Shown here piece after piece: positions 39,767-50,591 of a stretch of DNA of 64,000 bases. Source of the DNA: Streptomyces endophytica (GTDB lineage Bacteria; Actinomycetota; Actinomycetes; Streptomycetales; Streptomycetaceae). Both the position numbers and the translations under genes were made by a program. Under the pieces are notes generated by a model. That model saw nothing but the letters and a program-made list of their open reading frames with translations, was not told the origin of the DNA and did not search any database. Within the stretch, counting starts at the first letter, position 1. The number at the start of each line of letters is the position of its first letter. Location of the stretch: positions 1,860,001 through 1,924,000 of the forward strand of contig NZ_CP110636.1 in NCBI RefSeq assembly GCF_026153355.1, in the 5' to 3' direction.

Positions 39767-40908
39767 ATGACTCAGGGGCCAGTCAGGGGCCCATGGTGTG
39801 GACCATGGGTGGACAAGCTCCGGCGTCCGTTCAACCGCCCGGAATGTCCGCAGGATCCCCCGTGCCACCGGCCGGCCCGCCGCTCCATCTGCCCGCCGGT
39901 CCCCCGGTCGCGCCGCCCCCCGCGCCCCCCTCGGTGCCGCCGGCCGCGCCGCCGGTCGAGCTGCCCGAGGACTACACCCCGACCGCGCGCGACCTTCCGG
40001 TCGTCACCCCGGGCCGTACCGACACGCTCATCGACCAGCCGTCCGTCGCGCCGGTCCCCGAGCCGGCCAACGGCTCCGACGCGCCCGAGGGCATGGGCCC
40101 CCTGTACGTCGTCGGCGATGTGCACGGCTACTACGACGAGCTGCGCGAGGCGCTGGCCGCCGAGGGCCTGATCGACGCCGACGGCAGCTGGGCGGCCGGC
40201 AACGCCCGCCTGTGGTTCCTCGGCGACTTCACCGACCGCGGCCCGGACGGCATCGGCGTGATCGACCTGGTCATGCAGCTGTCCGCGGAGGCCGCGGCGG
40301 CCGGTGGCTACTGCAAGGCCCTGATGGGCAATCACGAGCTGCTGCTGCTGGGCGCCAAGCGGTTCGGCGACACCCCCGTGCAGTCCGGTGCCGGCACCGC
40401 CTCGTTCCAGGCCGCCTGGCTCCTCAACGGCGGCCAGAAGACCGACATGGACCGCCTGGAGGACCACCACCTGCAGTGGATGGCCCGACTGGACGCCGTG
40501 ATGGAGGAGGACGGGCATCTGCTCGTGCACTCCGACACCACCGCCTACCTCGACTACGGCGACTCCATCGAGGCCGTCAACGACACCGTCCACGACGTCC
40601 TCACCCGCAGCGACGCCGACGAAGTCTGGGACCTCTTCCGGAAGTTCACCAAGCGCTTCGCCTTCCGCGACGAGTCCGGCTCGCAGGCCGTGCGCGAACT
40701 CCTCGACGCCTACGGCGGCGACCGTGTCGTGCACGGCCACAGCCCGATCCCGTACCTCCTGGGCGAGGTCGGCACGGAGGACGGCGAGGGCGACGGCATC
40801 GCCGTCGACGGTCCGCACGTCTACGCCGACGGGCTGGCCATCGCCATGGACGGCGGCATCACGATGGCCGGAAAGCTGCTGGTCGTCCAACTCCCCCTGA
40901 CTGGCTGA
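39767..40908 (+). CDS. metallophosphoesterase, frameshift near start
   Basis: A calcineurin-like phosphoesterase domain starts near residue 125 with VVGDVHGYYDEL, then FLGDFTDRGPDG, LMGNHELLLLG, HLLVHSD and VVHGHSPIPY, which supply the two-metal ligands. The preceding 110 residues are proline rich and probably disordered. The ATG at 39767 has GGAGGGG and gives MTQG; one G missing at 39775-39778 separates it from the main frame. As given, the first in-frame ATG is 39793. It may be a Ser/Thr protein phosphatase or nucleotide hydrolase. Confidence 0.82.
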
Positions 40909-41134
40909 GCGTTCCCGGGGCAGGTATCCCCCCGACCGGCGGGACGGCCGGTACGGGGCGGGAACGAGGGGAGACACCGGCGGAATCCGGTCGGGCGGTT
41001 ACTCAATTTCCGCAAACTCTCTGTCACCCCGTACCGGAGTCGCTCTACCATCGGTCTATCCGTAGCAGGCTCTCCTCCGTTTCCGCCCACTGCCCGGCCC
41101 ACGCCGGCCGTACGGCCCTACGGAGCATCGGGGG

Positions 41135-42046
41135 ATGCACATGAACAGCGCTCCGCACCTGCTGAACGAGGACCGCGCGGAATTCGCGCGGCTCCTTGAT
41201 GAGGCGCTGCGTACCGCGGAATACCGCCCGGACGACCTCACCGCCGCCACGGGAAAGCATCTGAACAACGAGCAGTTGCGCACGATGGCGCTCAGCGCGA
41301 CCACCGCCATCGCCGCCTGCGCGACGGCCGAATATCAGCGCTATGTCCAGCTCCGTGCCGAGCTGCGGACACCGGCACCGGCCGCATCCGGCCCGGCGTC
41401 CGGCCCCGTGACGCCCGTCGGGGAGCACGAGGAGCACGAGGAGGGCGACGACGGGGGAACGGGACCGGCCACCGACCCGGCCGTCATCGGGGCCGGAAAC
41501 ACCGGTGCCGGGCTGGCGGCGGTGGTCACCGTGCTCGCCCCGGTCCTCGCCGGTATCGCCGCCGTGCTCTTCCTCGTCATCGGCTACGTCCTGCGCGCGG
41601 TCAGCCCCGACAAGTCGCTGGCGCAGCCGCTGATCAGCGTCGGCTGGGTGTTCGCGGCGCTCGCCGCGGCCGGCTCCCTGGTCGCGATGACCTGCCTGGT
41701 CGTCACCGCACTGCGCAACGGCCCGTCCGCCGAGTCCGCCAGAGTGGACGAGCTGTACGAGGCCCTGGACCAGGCCCGGGAGGCGTGGCGGCGCGCCCTG
41801 TTGGAACGCGGACTGCTGCCCTTTCTGCGCGAGGCGCTCGCCGACCCCACGGCCACTCCTGACGACGACCCGGTCCACTACGTCCCCCGCCGCACCCCGG
41901 TCTCCGAGAGCCGCATCCCGACCCTCGGTTACTCCCGTCCCGAGTTCACCAGCCCGGAAAGCGGCTCGTCGGCCTCCCGCCCGCGCTACTCCAGCCCGGA
42001 CTTCACCAGCCCGGATTACGAGGGGCCGGACGAGGAGGCGGACTAG
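41135..42046 (+). CDS. conserved actinobacterial membrane protein with coiled segments
   Basis: The 303-residue product has an N-terminal soluble region (FARLLDEALRTAEYRPDDL, LRTMALSATTAIAACATAEY). Two membrane helices near 130-190 follow (VTVLAPVLAGIAAVLFLVIG, GWVFAALAAAGSLVAMTCL), then a helical charged segment. The tail is Ser/Pro/Tyr rich with repeated FTSP motifs that could be phosphorylated. ATG 41135 or the ATG two codons later may be used. Convergent with thiC across a strong terminator. Function unknown. Confidence 0.75.
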   Translation: MHMNSAPHLLNEDRAEFARLLDEALRTAEYRPDDLTAATGKHLNNEQLRTMALSATTAIAACATAEYQRYVQLRAELRTPAPAASGPASGPVTPVGEHEEHEEGDDGGTGPATDPAVIGAGNTGAGLAAVVTVLAPVLAGIAAVLFLVIGYVLRAVSPDKSLAQPLISVGWVFAALAAAGSLVAMTCLVVTALRNGPSAESARVDELYEALDQAREAWRRALLERGLLPFLREALADPTATPDDDPVHYVPRRTPVSESRIPTLGYSRPEFTSPESGSSASRPRYSSPDFTSPDYEGPDEEAD

Positions 42047-42133
42047 GCACCGGGGCGGACGACGGGGCGGATCAGGACCCGGGACCACGGGCGGACCAGG
42101 ACCCGGGGCGACGGAATCGGTGGGGGAGGCGGA

Positions 42134-42160
42134 GGTGGGGGCCCTGTTTGGGCCCCCACC
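42134..42160. terminator. bidirectional hairpin terminator between membrane protein and thiC
   Basis: A perfect 11-bp stem (GGTGGGGGCCC/GGGCCCCCACC) with loop TGTTT lies between two convergent stop codons. No long T-run, as usual in actinobacteria. Confidence 0.85.
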
Positions 42161-42176
42161 ACACGCCGTCAGCCGA

Positions 42177-44106
<1,930 letters not shown>

Positions 44107-44252
44107 CGATTGCAAAGGTGGCACCACGGTAGCGGCCGATGCCGCGGAGTGAACAGGGGGCCCGTCGGAACGAAGCGCCGATAGCGGAACAGAGCGCCGA
44201 CAGCGGCCGCCCGTCGTGCGAGGGCAGCCGGACATCTTGCAATGATCGGGCG

Positions 44253-45906
44253 GTGAGCACTCACGAGCCCCACCTTCAGCCCGGCCCGCCCCAGCCTGGT
44301 CCGCAGTCCGGGCCGCCCCAGCCTGGTCCGCAGTCCGGACCGCCACGGCCTGGTCCACAGGCCGGCGTGCAGGCTGGTCAGCAGGCCGGCCGGCATGGGG
44401 GTGAGGGCGAGGACGGGCCCAGCCGTGGCCACGGGCACAACGATGGGCACGGGCACAGTCATGGCCACGGGCATGGCCACAACCACGGGCATGGCCACGG
44501 GCCGGCCGCGCCCGTCTCCCGGCATCTGCGCAAGGTGATCGCGGCGGTGCTCATTCCGTTCGCGGCCGCGGTGGCGGTCGGCCTGGTCGTGCTCTGGCCG
44601 GGCGGTGCGCCCCGCACAAACCGTCCGGGGTGGGCTTCGACCAGCCCACGGAACGGGCCCGCGTGATCAAGGTGGCGGAGGTGAACTGTGCGGACGTACA
44701 TGCCGAGCAGCAGCCCCAGCCACCGTCGCCGACCGGGCAGCAGCCAACCGGGGAGCGGCGAAGGGAAAGCCCTGCCAGCAGGCGACGATCAAGGTCACCA
44801 CGGGCGAGAACGCCGGACGCACCTTCCAGACGGTGGTGACGCCGGACGCGCTCCGGCACTACTCCACCGGGCAGGACGTCGTGGTGGCCTACTCCCCCAA
44901 GGCGCCGAAGGAACTCCAGTACTCGGTCAGCGATGTCGACCGGTCCGTGCCGATGTGGATCCTGGCGGGGATCTTCGCCCTGGCGGTCATCGTCGTGGGG
45001 CGGCTGCGCGGGGTGCTGGCGCTGGTGGCACTGGCAGCCAGCTTCGTCGTCCTGACGCTGTTCATCCTGCCGGCGATCCTGCAGGGCTCCGATCCGCTGG
45101 TGGTCGCGGTGGTCGGGGGCAGCGCGATCATGCTGATCGCGCTGTACATGTGCCACGGCCTGACGGCCCGCACCTCGGTCGCGGTGCTGGGCACCCTCGC
45201 CTCGCTGCTGCTGATCGGGCTGCTGGGGTCGGTGTTCATCAACTGGGCGCTGCTGACCGGCAATACGGACGACACCACGGGCCTGGTACACGGCCTCTAT
45301 CCGAACATCGAGATCCGCGGTCTGCTGCTGGCGGGGATCATCATCGGCTCGCTGGGCGTGCTCGACGATGTGACGGTCACCCAGACCGCGGCGATCTGGG
45401 AACTACGGGAGGCCGACCCGTCGGCCGGCTGGCGGAAGCTGTACGGCGCGGCGATGCGGATCGGCCGGGACCACATCGCCTCCGTCGTCAACACCCTCGT
45501 ACTGGCCTACGCGGGCGCCGCCCTGCCGTTGCTTTTGCTGTTTTCGATCGCACAGAGCAGCGTCAGCACGGTCGCCACGAGCGAGGTCGTCGCCGAGGAA
45601 ATCGTCCGCACCCTGGTGGGCAGCATCGGCCTGGTGGCCTCGGTCCCCCTGACGACGCTACTGGCGGCCCTGGTCGTCGCAGCAGACCGCAAAAAGCCGG
45701 GCAGGCGGGGCACGGGGGCCCCACCGCAAACCCCTGGCACGCGAGGCCCCGCCACCCCGCCGGGTATCCCCGGAACGCGGAGTGCGGCAGCCCCACCGGA
45801 CCCCTACGGGACGCAGGAGACGACCGGGGCATCAGGGCAAACGAGAGCCACCCCCCGCGCCGGCTCCGGTCACCGCGGAGGCCGCGGCAGACGACGTAGG
45901 CGGTGA
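44253..45906 (+). pseudogene. YibE/F family membrane protein with histidine-rich N-terminus, two frameshifts
   Basis: A YibE/F-type membrane protein (about eight helices, e.g. MWILAGIFALAVIVVGRL, GSAIMLIALYMCHGL, DVTVTQTAAIWELREADP). The N-terminus repeats PQPGPQSGP and then has eleven histidines in residues 60-82, next to the first helix. Two single-base losses, at 44610-44613 (C) and 44750-44753 (G), must be restored to join the three frames. GTG 44253 has AATGAT 6 nt upstream and no ribosome site. The histidine run suggests metal binding; the transport role is unproven. Confidence 0.8.
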
Positions 45907-46072
45907 GCAGGGCGGGGCGGGAGCCGGGAGCTGGGGCTTGAGGCCCGGAGGCCAGAGACGCGGGAGCCCCAGAACGCGGTGCACCCACGGACGCGGAAAC
46001 CCGGAACCCGGGGACGCGAGTACGAGGGCACGAGGGCCCCAAAGCTCGGGACGCGAGCACGCGGGACGCGGC

Positions 46073-46144
46073 CGACTCGGCCGACTCGGGCGACTCGGGC
46101 GACTCGGGCGACTCGGGCGACTCGGGCGACTCGGGCGACTCGGG
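46073..46144. repeat. eight tandem 9-bp units
   Basis: CGACTCGGG repeats eight times (72 bp); only the first unit differs, at its last base. It has the same unit length and copy number as the array at 8565-8636 but another sequence. Confidence 0.95.
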
Positions 46145-46204
46145 CAGGCAGGCAGGCGGTCAGGCGGGCGGCGGGCGGGCGGGCGGGCGGCGGGCGGGGG
46201 GCGG
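46145..46204. repeat. G-rich GGCA/GGGC repeats
   Basis: AGGC and GGGC short tandem repeats give many closely spaced runs of three or more G on the plus strand, enough for G-quadruplex formation. Confidence 0.7.
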
Positions 46205-46273
46205 GCGCAACTGGGTGGGTGCGGCTGGGGTCGTGGCCACGTAGTCGCGGACCAGGCCCACGGCAAGTGGGCT

Positions 46274-46505
46274 CGCACCAGGGCCGCAGCCAGTCGGGAA
46301 CGCACCGGGTCACACGGTCAGGCACGGTCAGGTGGGTACGCACCGGGACGCAACCAGACAGGGGCGAAACCCGGGCCGCAGCCAGGTGGGAACGAACCGA
46401 GCCGCCGCCAGGTGGGTACGGACTGGGGTCACAGCCAGAGGGGATGAACCGGGGCCGCAGTAGGCCGGCGCGACCGGGATCGCGGCCAAGTGGGCGCGAC
46501 CCGCG
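46274..46505. repeat. degenerate 26-bp tandem array
   Basis: About nine units of roughly 26 bp, close to CGAACCGGGGCCGCAGCCAG plus GTGGGTA, with substitutions and one longer unit. It ends 40 bp beyond the ssgA stop codon. Confidence 0.75.
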
Positions 46506-46545
46506 GTCGGGGGCGGTTGGGCACGGCCGGTGGGACGCGGGCGGG

Positions 46546-46938
46546 TCAGCCGGCGGGAGCCTCCGTGAGGATCTGGTCCAGCACCGCTTCCAGGGTGTCA
46601 CAGACCTCTTCCTTGCCCAGCGGGACGAGCCGGTCCGTACGGTCCAGGAAGGCGACCAGGGGCGCCGCACTGACCCGGAACAGGGCGCGCTCGAGGCCCA
46701 CTTGAAGGCTGATGAAGACGTCGCTGAGGTGCGCGGGCCCGGCCGGTTCGATCCGCACATCACCCTCACCGGACGGCCGACTCAGCCCGTCCAGCAGCAG
46801 CTCACGACCGAACGCCCAGGTCACGGGCGCATCGCCGGGCAGGTCGAAGGTGAGACGGACGGCATACGGATCGGCGCTGTCGAAGTCGAGATCCACCGGG
46901 ATCCGGAACGAAAGCTCCTCGGAGACGACGAAGCTCAT
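46546..46938 (-). CDS. ssgA: SsgA, sporulation-specific cell division activator
   Basis: A 130-residue SsgA-like protein starting MSFVVSEELSFRIPVDL with DPYAVRLTFDLPGDAPVTWA, FGRELLLDGLSRPSGEGDV and PLVAFLDRTDRLVPLGKE, very close to SsgA itself. SsgA activates septation and marks sites of cell-wall remodelling during sporulation. The ATG at 46938 is chosen by alignment with the family; longer starts at 46968 and 47034 are open. It lies just downstream of the SsgR regulator, the known arrangement in Streptomyces. Confidence 0.92.
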   Translation of the reverse strand: MSFVVSEELSFRIPVDLDFDSADPYAVRLTFDLPGDAPVTWAFGRELLLDGLSRPSGEGDVRIEPAGPAHLSDVFISLQVGLERALFRVSAAPLVAFLDRTDRLVPLGKEEVCDTLEAVLDQILTEAPAG

Positions 46939-47072
46939 GATCACTTCTGCCTGAACTGTGTCGGTCATCAACCACTGCCCCGCACTTGATCGGAGATGGC
47001 CGGGAAACATCCCCCATAGCCCTATTGACGCCATCGTCGGCCAGGCGCAGGCAGATCACAAGGAGTGAGTTT

Positions 47073-47843
47073 TCAGATACTGATAGAGAAGGCGAGTGTC
47101 GTTAGTGTCGCCTCCGCCATTTTTCGTAGTCGATCCGTAACGGACCGCAATCGATGCAGTTCTTCCGCCGGCAGGGAGACCGCCAGGGCCGCCGCGGCGG
47201 CGCCGACCTGGACGGGAATGGCCGAACAGACCGTGCCGAGGGCATATTCCTGGCGCTCGTAGGCGACCTGCTCGCGACGCACCGTATCCAGGCGGCGCAG
47301 CAGATCGTCCTCGGTTTCCAGGGAGAACGGGGTTATGGACTGCATGGGATAGCGGGCCAGATGCTCCTTCCTCGTCGCGTCGTCAAGCTGAGCGAGCAGA
47401 CATTGCCCGATCGCGTGGGCGTGGGCGGTGCTGCGGAAGTCGACCCACTCCTCCACGGGTGGCCGTTCCGGGTCGTCGGTCACCGCCACGACCTCGACTT
47501 CACCCTCGCGGTAGACGGCGAAGTAGACGGCGGCCCCCAACTCCCGGCCCGCGAGTGCCAGCGCCTCCGAGATCTGGGCCCGCTGCCGGCGCCTGGCTCC
47601 TGCCCGGCCGATGGCTTCGGCCGCCTCCCCGAAGACGAACACGCCGTTCTCCCGGCGCAGATACCCCTCGTGGGTCAGGGTCCGCAGCAGGTGGTACGTC
47701 GTCGGCAGCGGCAGCCCGGTCTCTCTGGCGAGTTGTTTGGCGGGCGCCCCGTCCTCGTGCGCCCCCACCGCTTCCAGCAACCGGAGCGCCCGCTGCACCG
47801 ATCCGATCAGGGTGGGGTGAGAGCCGGATTCGCCATTCGCCAT
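47073..47843 (-). CDS. ssgR: SsgR, IclR-family activator of ssgA
   Basis: A 256-residue IclR regulator with winged helix near 15-75 (SVQRALRLLEAVGAHED, LARETGLPLPTTYHLLRTL) and an effector domain (AHAHAIGQCLLAQLDD, YALGTVCSAIPVQ). In S. coelicolor the IclR gene just upstream of ssgA is SsgR and is required for its expression. ATG 47843 is preferred over the upstream ATG at 47888. A repeat-rich 1-kb region lies upstream. Confidence 0.87.
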   Translation of the reverse strand: MANGESGSHPTLIGSVQRALRLLEAVGAHEDGAPAKQLARETGLPLPTTYHLLRTLTHEGYLRRENGVFVFGEAAEAIGRAGARRRQRAQISEALALAGRELGAAVYFAVYREGEVEVVAVTDDPERPPVEEWVDFRSTAHAHAIGQCLLAQLDDATRKEHLARYPMQSITPFSLETEDDLLRRLDTVRREQVAYERQEYALGTVCSAIPVQVGAAAAALAVSLPAEELHRLRSVTDRLRKMAEATLTTLAFSISI

Positions 47844-48777
47844 TGCCAACGCCAACCCCCAGGTTCCGCGCGCCACGGGCCCGGGCACCCCGGTCGCGGG
47901 AACCGCTCCCGCGCCCGCATGCGTCTCCCGTCCCCCGGTGACACCCGTCCCGGCCTCGCCTCATGCAGCGCCTCCCGAACCTCACCCTCCGCATCACGAC
48001 ATCCGCGCGCCACCGCCCGGGCATCACGGTCCGGGCGTCACCGTTCGAACGTCAACATGCGGAACGTCACCATCCGGAAGACGTCTGCGGACCGCACTCT
48101 AGCTCCGCCCGTCGCGTCGATAGGCCGAAAGCCGGGGGAGTTAACCCGCCTGGCCCAGCGGCGATCACGAGGGGAGTTGATGCGGCGGGGGTGGTCGCGT
48201 TCGCCCCTTGCCGGGCAGGGCACCGCCATCCGGGACCACCTCGGTCCCGTCCCGACCTTCATGTAGGCCACCTCGTCCAGGCTCCACATCGCCCGTACCC
48301 AGGTCGCCCGTACCCACTCCGCCCGAGGCAACGCCCGCCCAGGGCCACGTCGGTGCCTGGCGGCGCCCGCGTCTGACGAGGTTCGTGCCTGGCGGTGTCC
48401 GTGCCTGGCGGTGTGCATGCCTGGCGGTGTGCATGCCTGGCGGTGTGCGTCCGAGGTCACGCCCGCCACAGGCTCACGCCCGTCCGGGGTCGCGCCCGCG
48501 GGTCGCGCCCGTCACGTCCGTCACGTCCGTCCGGGGATCACGTTCGCCCGTAGTCATGTCCGTAGTCACGTCCGTCCAAGGTCGCGTTCGGTTCGGAGCG
48601 CGCCTTCGCCTTCGGCGATCCTCGTCCCGGGCCCGCCGTGGCAGGTGGTCGCCCGCCCGGGCAAGCGGATGCCCGGGGGCGGACCACTACGAGGGAGCGG
48701 GTGCCCGGGTGGGCGACTGCTGAGGGGAGAGCTGCCGCCCGCAAGTGAGCGCCCGGGCGAAGGACGCACACACGCGC
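47844..48777. other. repeat-rich gap upstream of ssgR
   Basis: About 930 bp with no supported gene. It includes the ssgR promoter region, a 16-bp tandem array (48385-48448) and, from 48450 to 48600, many loosely repeated CACGCCCG and CACGTCCGTC blocks. Confidence 0.6.
48385..48448. repeat. four tandem 16-bp units
   Basis: GTGCCTGGCGGTGTGC-like units start at 48385, 48401, 48417 and 48433, with one or two differences. A fifth, broken copy lies upstream near 48352. Confidence 0.9.
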
Positions 48778-48799
48778 GGCCGCCGCGGTGGCGGCGGCC
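48778..48799 (-). terminator. hairpin terminator after the DUF5326 gene
   Basis: A perfect 9-bp stem GGCCGCCGC/GCGGCGGCC with loop GGTG begins 20 bp beyond the stop codon of the leftward small membrane protein gene. Confidence 0.7.
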
Positions 48800-48818
48800 G
48801 GCGGCGCAGACCCGTGGC

Positions 48819-49042
48819 TTACCAGTCGGTCTTCGACGAGGACGACGACGAGCCGGTGAAGCGGCGGACCAGGTAGATGACCCCCGCGATCAGAGCCGCC
48901 GCTATGAGGACCTTGAACAGCAGGCCGATCAGGAAGTGGAGCGCGGAGGCGATCAGGCCGCCGAACACCACGATCAGGACGACGGCACCACAACCCAGGT
49001 GACCCACCACGGAAGTCCGGTGAATATCCCCTTACCAGCCAC
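48819..49042 (-). CDS. DUF5326 family small membrane protein, frameshifted
   Basis: Two helices (VVLIVVFGGLIASALHF, LIAAALIAGVIYLV) and the tail RRFTGSSSSSSKTDW match the DUF5326 small membrane proteins of Streptomyces. As given, a 63-residue frame starts at 49010 with an odd N-terminus. A GTG at 49042 gives AGKGIFTGLPWWVTWVVVP, the expected family N-terminus, in another frame. Restoring one G at 48984-48985 joins the two into about 74 residues. Function unknown. Confidence 0.72.
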
Positions 49043-49268
49043 TGCTCTGCCCTGCTTTCTGTCGGTCGCGCTGTCTGTACCGTTGTCCGTACCGCGCTAT
49101 CTGTCCGGTGCGCTGCGTTCAGCGCCGATGGCACCGTCCGCGGGCCGCGCTCCTGCCGCTTCAGGCTCTTCCATCACCCACGATGCTAGGGCGCCGGACA
49201 CCGCCGTGGGGGCCTCGTATCCCCGGCTCGACCCTGACTCGTCCCCTACGGGTTCGGGGCCCCGACCC

Positions 49269-49586
49269 TTAGCTCTCAGGAGGAGAGAAGACCACCATCA
49301 CCCGCAGATCCTCGCTGATGTGATGGAACTTGTGGGGTACCCCGGCCGGCACATAGACGACGCTGCCACGCGCCACCTGCTCCGTTTCCGCCCCGACGGT
49401 GATCAATCCCCGGCCGCTGACGACGAGGTACACCTCGTCCTGCGCGTGCGGCTGCTGCGGATCGATGCTGCCGGCGTCCAGCGCGTACAGCCCGACCGAC
49501 ATGTTGCGTTCCCGGATGAACTGCAGATACGCGCCGTCGTTCGCGACCCGCTCTGCTTCCAGTTCCTCCAGCCTGAAAGCCTTCAT
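49269..49586 (-). CDS. single-domain cupin protein
   Basis: A 105-residue double-stranded beta-helix protein with cupin motif 1 (HAQDEVYLVVSGRG) and motif 2 (VPAGVPHKFHHIS), supplying histidine/glutamate metal ligands. The ATG at 49586 follows AGAGGGG. Small cupins are oxygenases, isomerases or binding proteins; this one cannot be assigned. Divergent from the holin-like gene. Confidence 0.85.
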   Translation of the reverse strand: MKAFRLEELEAERVANDGAYLQFIRERNMSVGLYALDAGSIDPQQPHAQDEVYLVVSGRGLITVGAETEQVARGSVVYVPAGVPHKFHHISEDLRVMVVFSPPES

Positions 49587-49635
49587 GCCGTTCGCACCCC
49601 TCTGATGATTCACACTCGTCTGCGACGATCTCACC

Positions 49636-50013
49636 ATGAAGCATTTTCTGGTCAAGACGATCGCCAACGCCGCGGCGCTTGCCGTGGCCATCTGGCTACT
49701 CAAGGACATCACGCTGACCGGCGAGAACACCGGCCGCAAGATACTCACCCTGATCCTCGTGGCGCTGATCTTCGGGTTGGTCAACTTCATCGTGAAGCCC
49801 GTCGTGAAGCTGCTGTCCCTCCCCTTGTTCATCCTCACCCTCGGCCTGATCACGCTGGTCGTGAACGCGCTGATGCTGCTTTTGACCTCCTGGCTCGCGG
49901 GCAAGGCCGACCTCGCCTTCCATGTGAACGGCTTCTGGACGGCTGTGCTCGGTGGCGTGATCGTCTCGGTCGTCTCCTGGGCGATGCACGTGATCCTTCC
50001 CGACGAGGACTGA
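49636..50013 (+). CDS. phage-holin-4-type membrane protein
   Basis: A 125-residue protein with four helices (KTIANAAALAVAIWLLKDI, LILVALIFGLVNFIVKPV, LPLFILTLGLITLVVNALM, VLGGVIVSVVSWAMHVIL) and the FVKPVVKLLSLPLFILTLGL-type core of the family. Despite the family name these are ordinary chromosomal proteins; no phage genes are near. It starts ATG 49636 without a ribosome site. The tyrosine phosphatase gene follows 3 nt behind its stop. Confidence 0.85.
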   Translation: MKHFLVKTIANAAALAVAIWLLKDITLTGENTGRKILTLILVALIFGLVNFIVKPVVKLLSLPLFILTLGLITLVVNALMLLLTSWLAGKADLAFHVNGFWTAVLGGVIVSVVSWAMHVILPDED

Positions 50014-50016
50014 CCG

Positions 50017-50591
50017 TTGACCGTTCCGTACCGCGTCTGCTTCGTCTGCACCGCAACATCTGCCGGTCGCCGATGGCGGAGTCCGTCTTCCGCGCCCGGG
50101 TCGCGGAAGACGGACTCGGCGGCCTGGTGGAGGTGGACAGCGCGGGCACCGGCGGCTGGCACGAGGGCGACGGTGCCGATCCGCGCACGGTCGCCGTCCT
50201 GCGTGCCGCCGGCTACCCGACCGCCCACACCGCCCGGCAGTTCCGCTCCTCCTGGTTCGCCCGCCTCGACCTCGTGATCGCCCTCGACTCCGGCCATCTG
50301 CGCGAACTCCGCAGGCTGGCCCCCACACCGCAGGACGCCGCCAAGGTGCGCCTGCTGCGTTCGTTCGCGGTGCGGGCCGCCGCCGACCTCGACGTCCCGG
50401 ACCCGTACTACGGCGGCTTCGAAGGCTTCGAGGAGTGCCTGGAGATGATCGAGGCGGCGAGCGACGGCCTGCTGGCCGAGGTCCGCACCGCGCTCACCCA
50501 ACGGACGCTGCTCCCGGCGCGCACACCGGAGCCCGACGACCGACGCCCCGCGCAGGGCCCGTACCACCCGCAGGAGAAGGAGAGCGCATGA
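50017..50591 (+). pseudogene. low-molecular-weight protein tyrosine phosphatase, frameshifted
   Basis: Restoring one G at 50053 recreates the active-site loop CTGNICRSP; without it the frame changes within that loop. The remainder (AESVFRARVAEDGLG to DVPDPYYGGFEGFEECL) contains the catalytic aspartate motif DPYY. It removes phosphate from tyrosine by a cysteine intermediate. TTG 50017 is preceded by GAGGA. Its stop overlaps the next ATG (ATGA), coupling it to the trans-sulfuration enzyme gene. Confidence 0.85.

Larger units (their letters stand above)
45907..46545. other. repeat-filled gap between yibE/F gene and ssgA
   Basis: No credible gene. Three repeat arrays fill it: 9-bp units, a G-rich block and a degenerate 26-bp array (listed separately). 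Open frames here on both strands are low-complexity shadows. Confidence 0.7.

Noticed and set aside
45782..46447. 221-residue open frame rich in Gly/Arg beyond the YibE/F gene.
   Set aside because: It covers three repeat arrays, including repeated LGR and TRA units, with no start context.
46073..46505. Clustered repeats considered as a CRISPR array.
   Set aside because: Units are directly adjacent without unique spacers, and there are no cas genes.
48038..48469. Open frames on both strands upstream of ssgR (His/Thr/Ala-rich).
   Set aside because: They translate the 16-bp repeat array and have no start signals.
49636..50013. Holin-like gene as a sign of a prophage.
   Set aside because: This family is common as a chromosomal gene; no integrase, capsid, lysin or att site is nearby.
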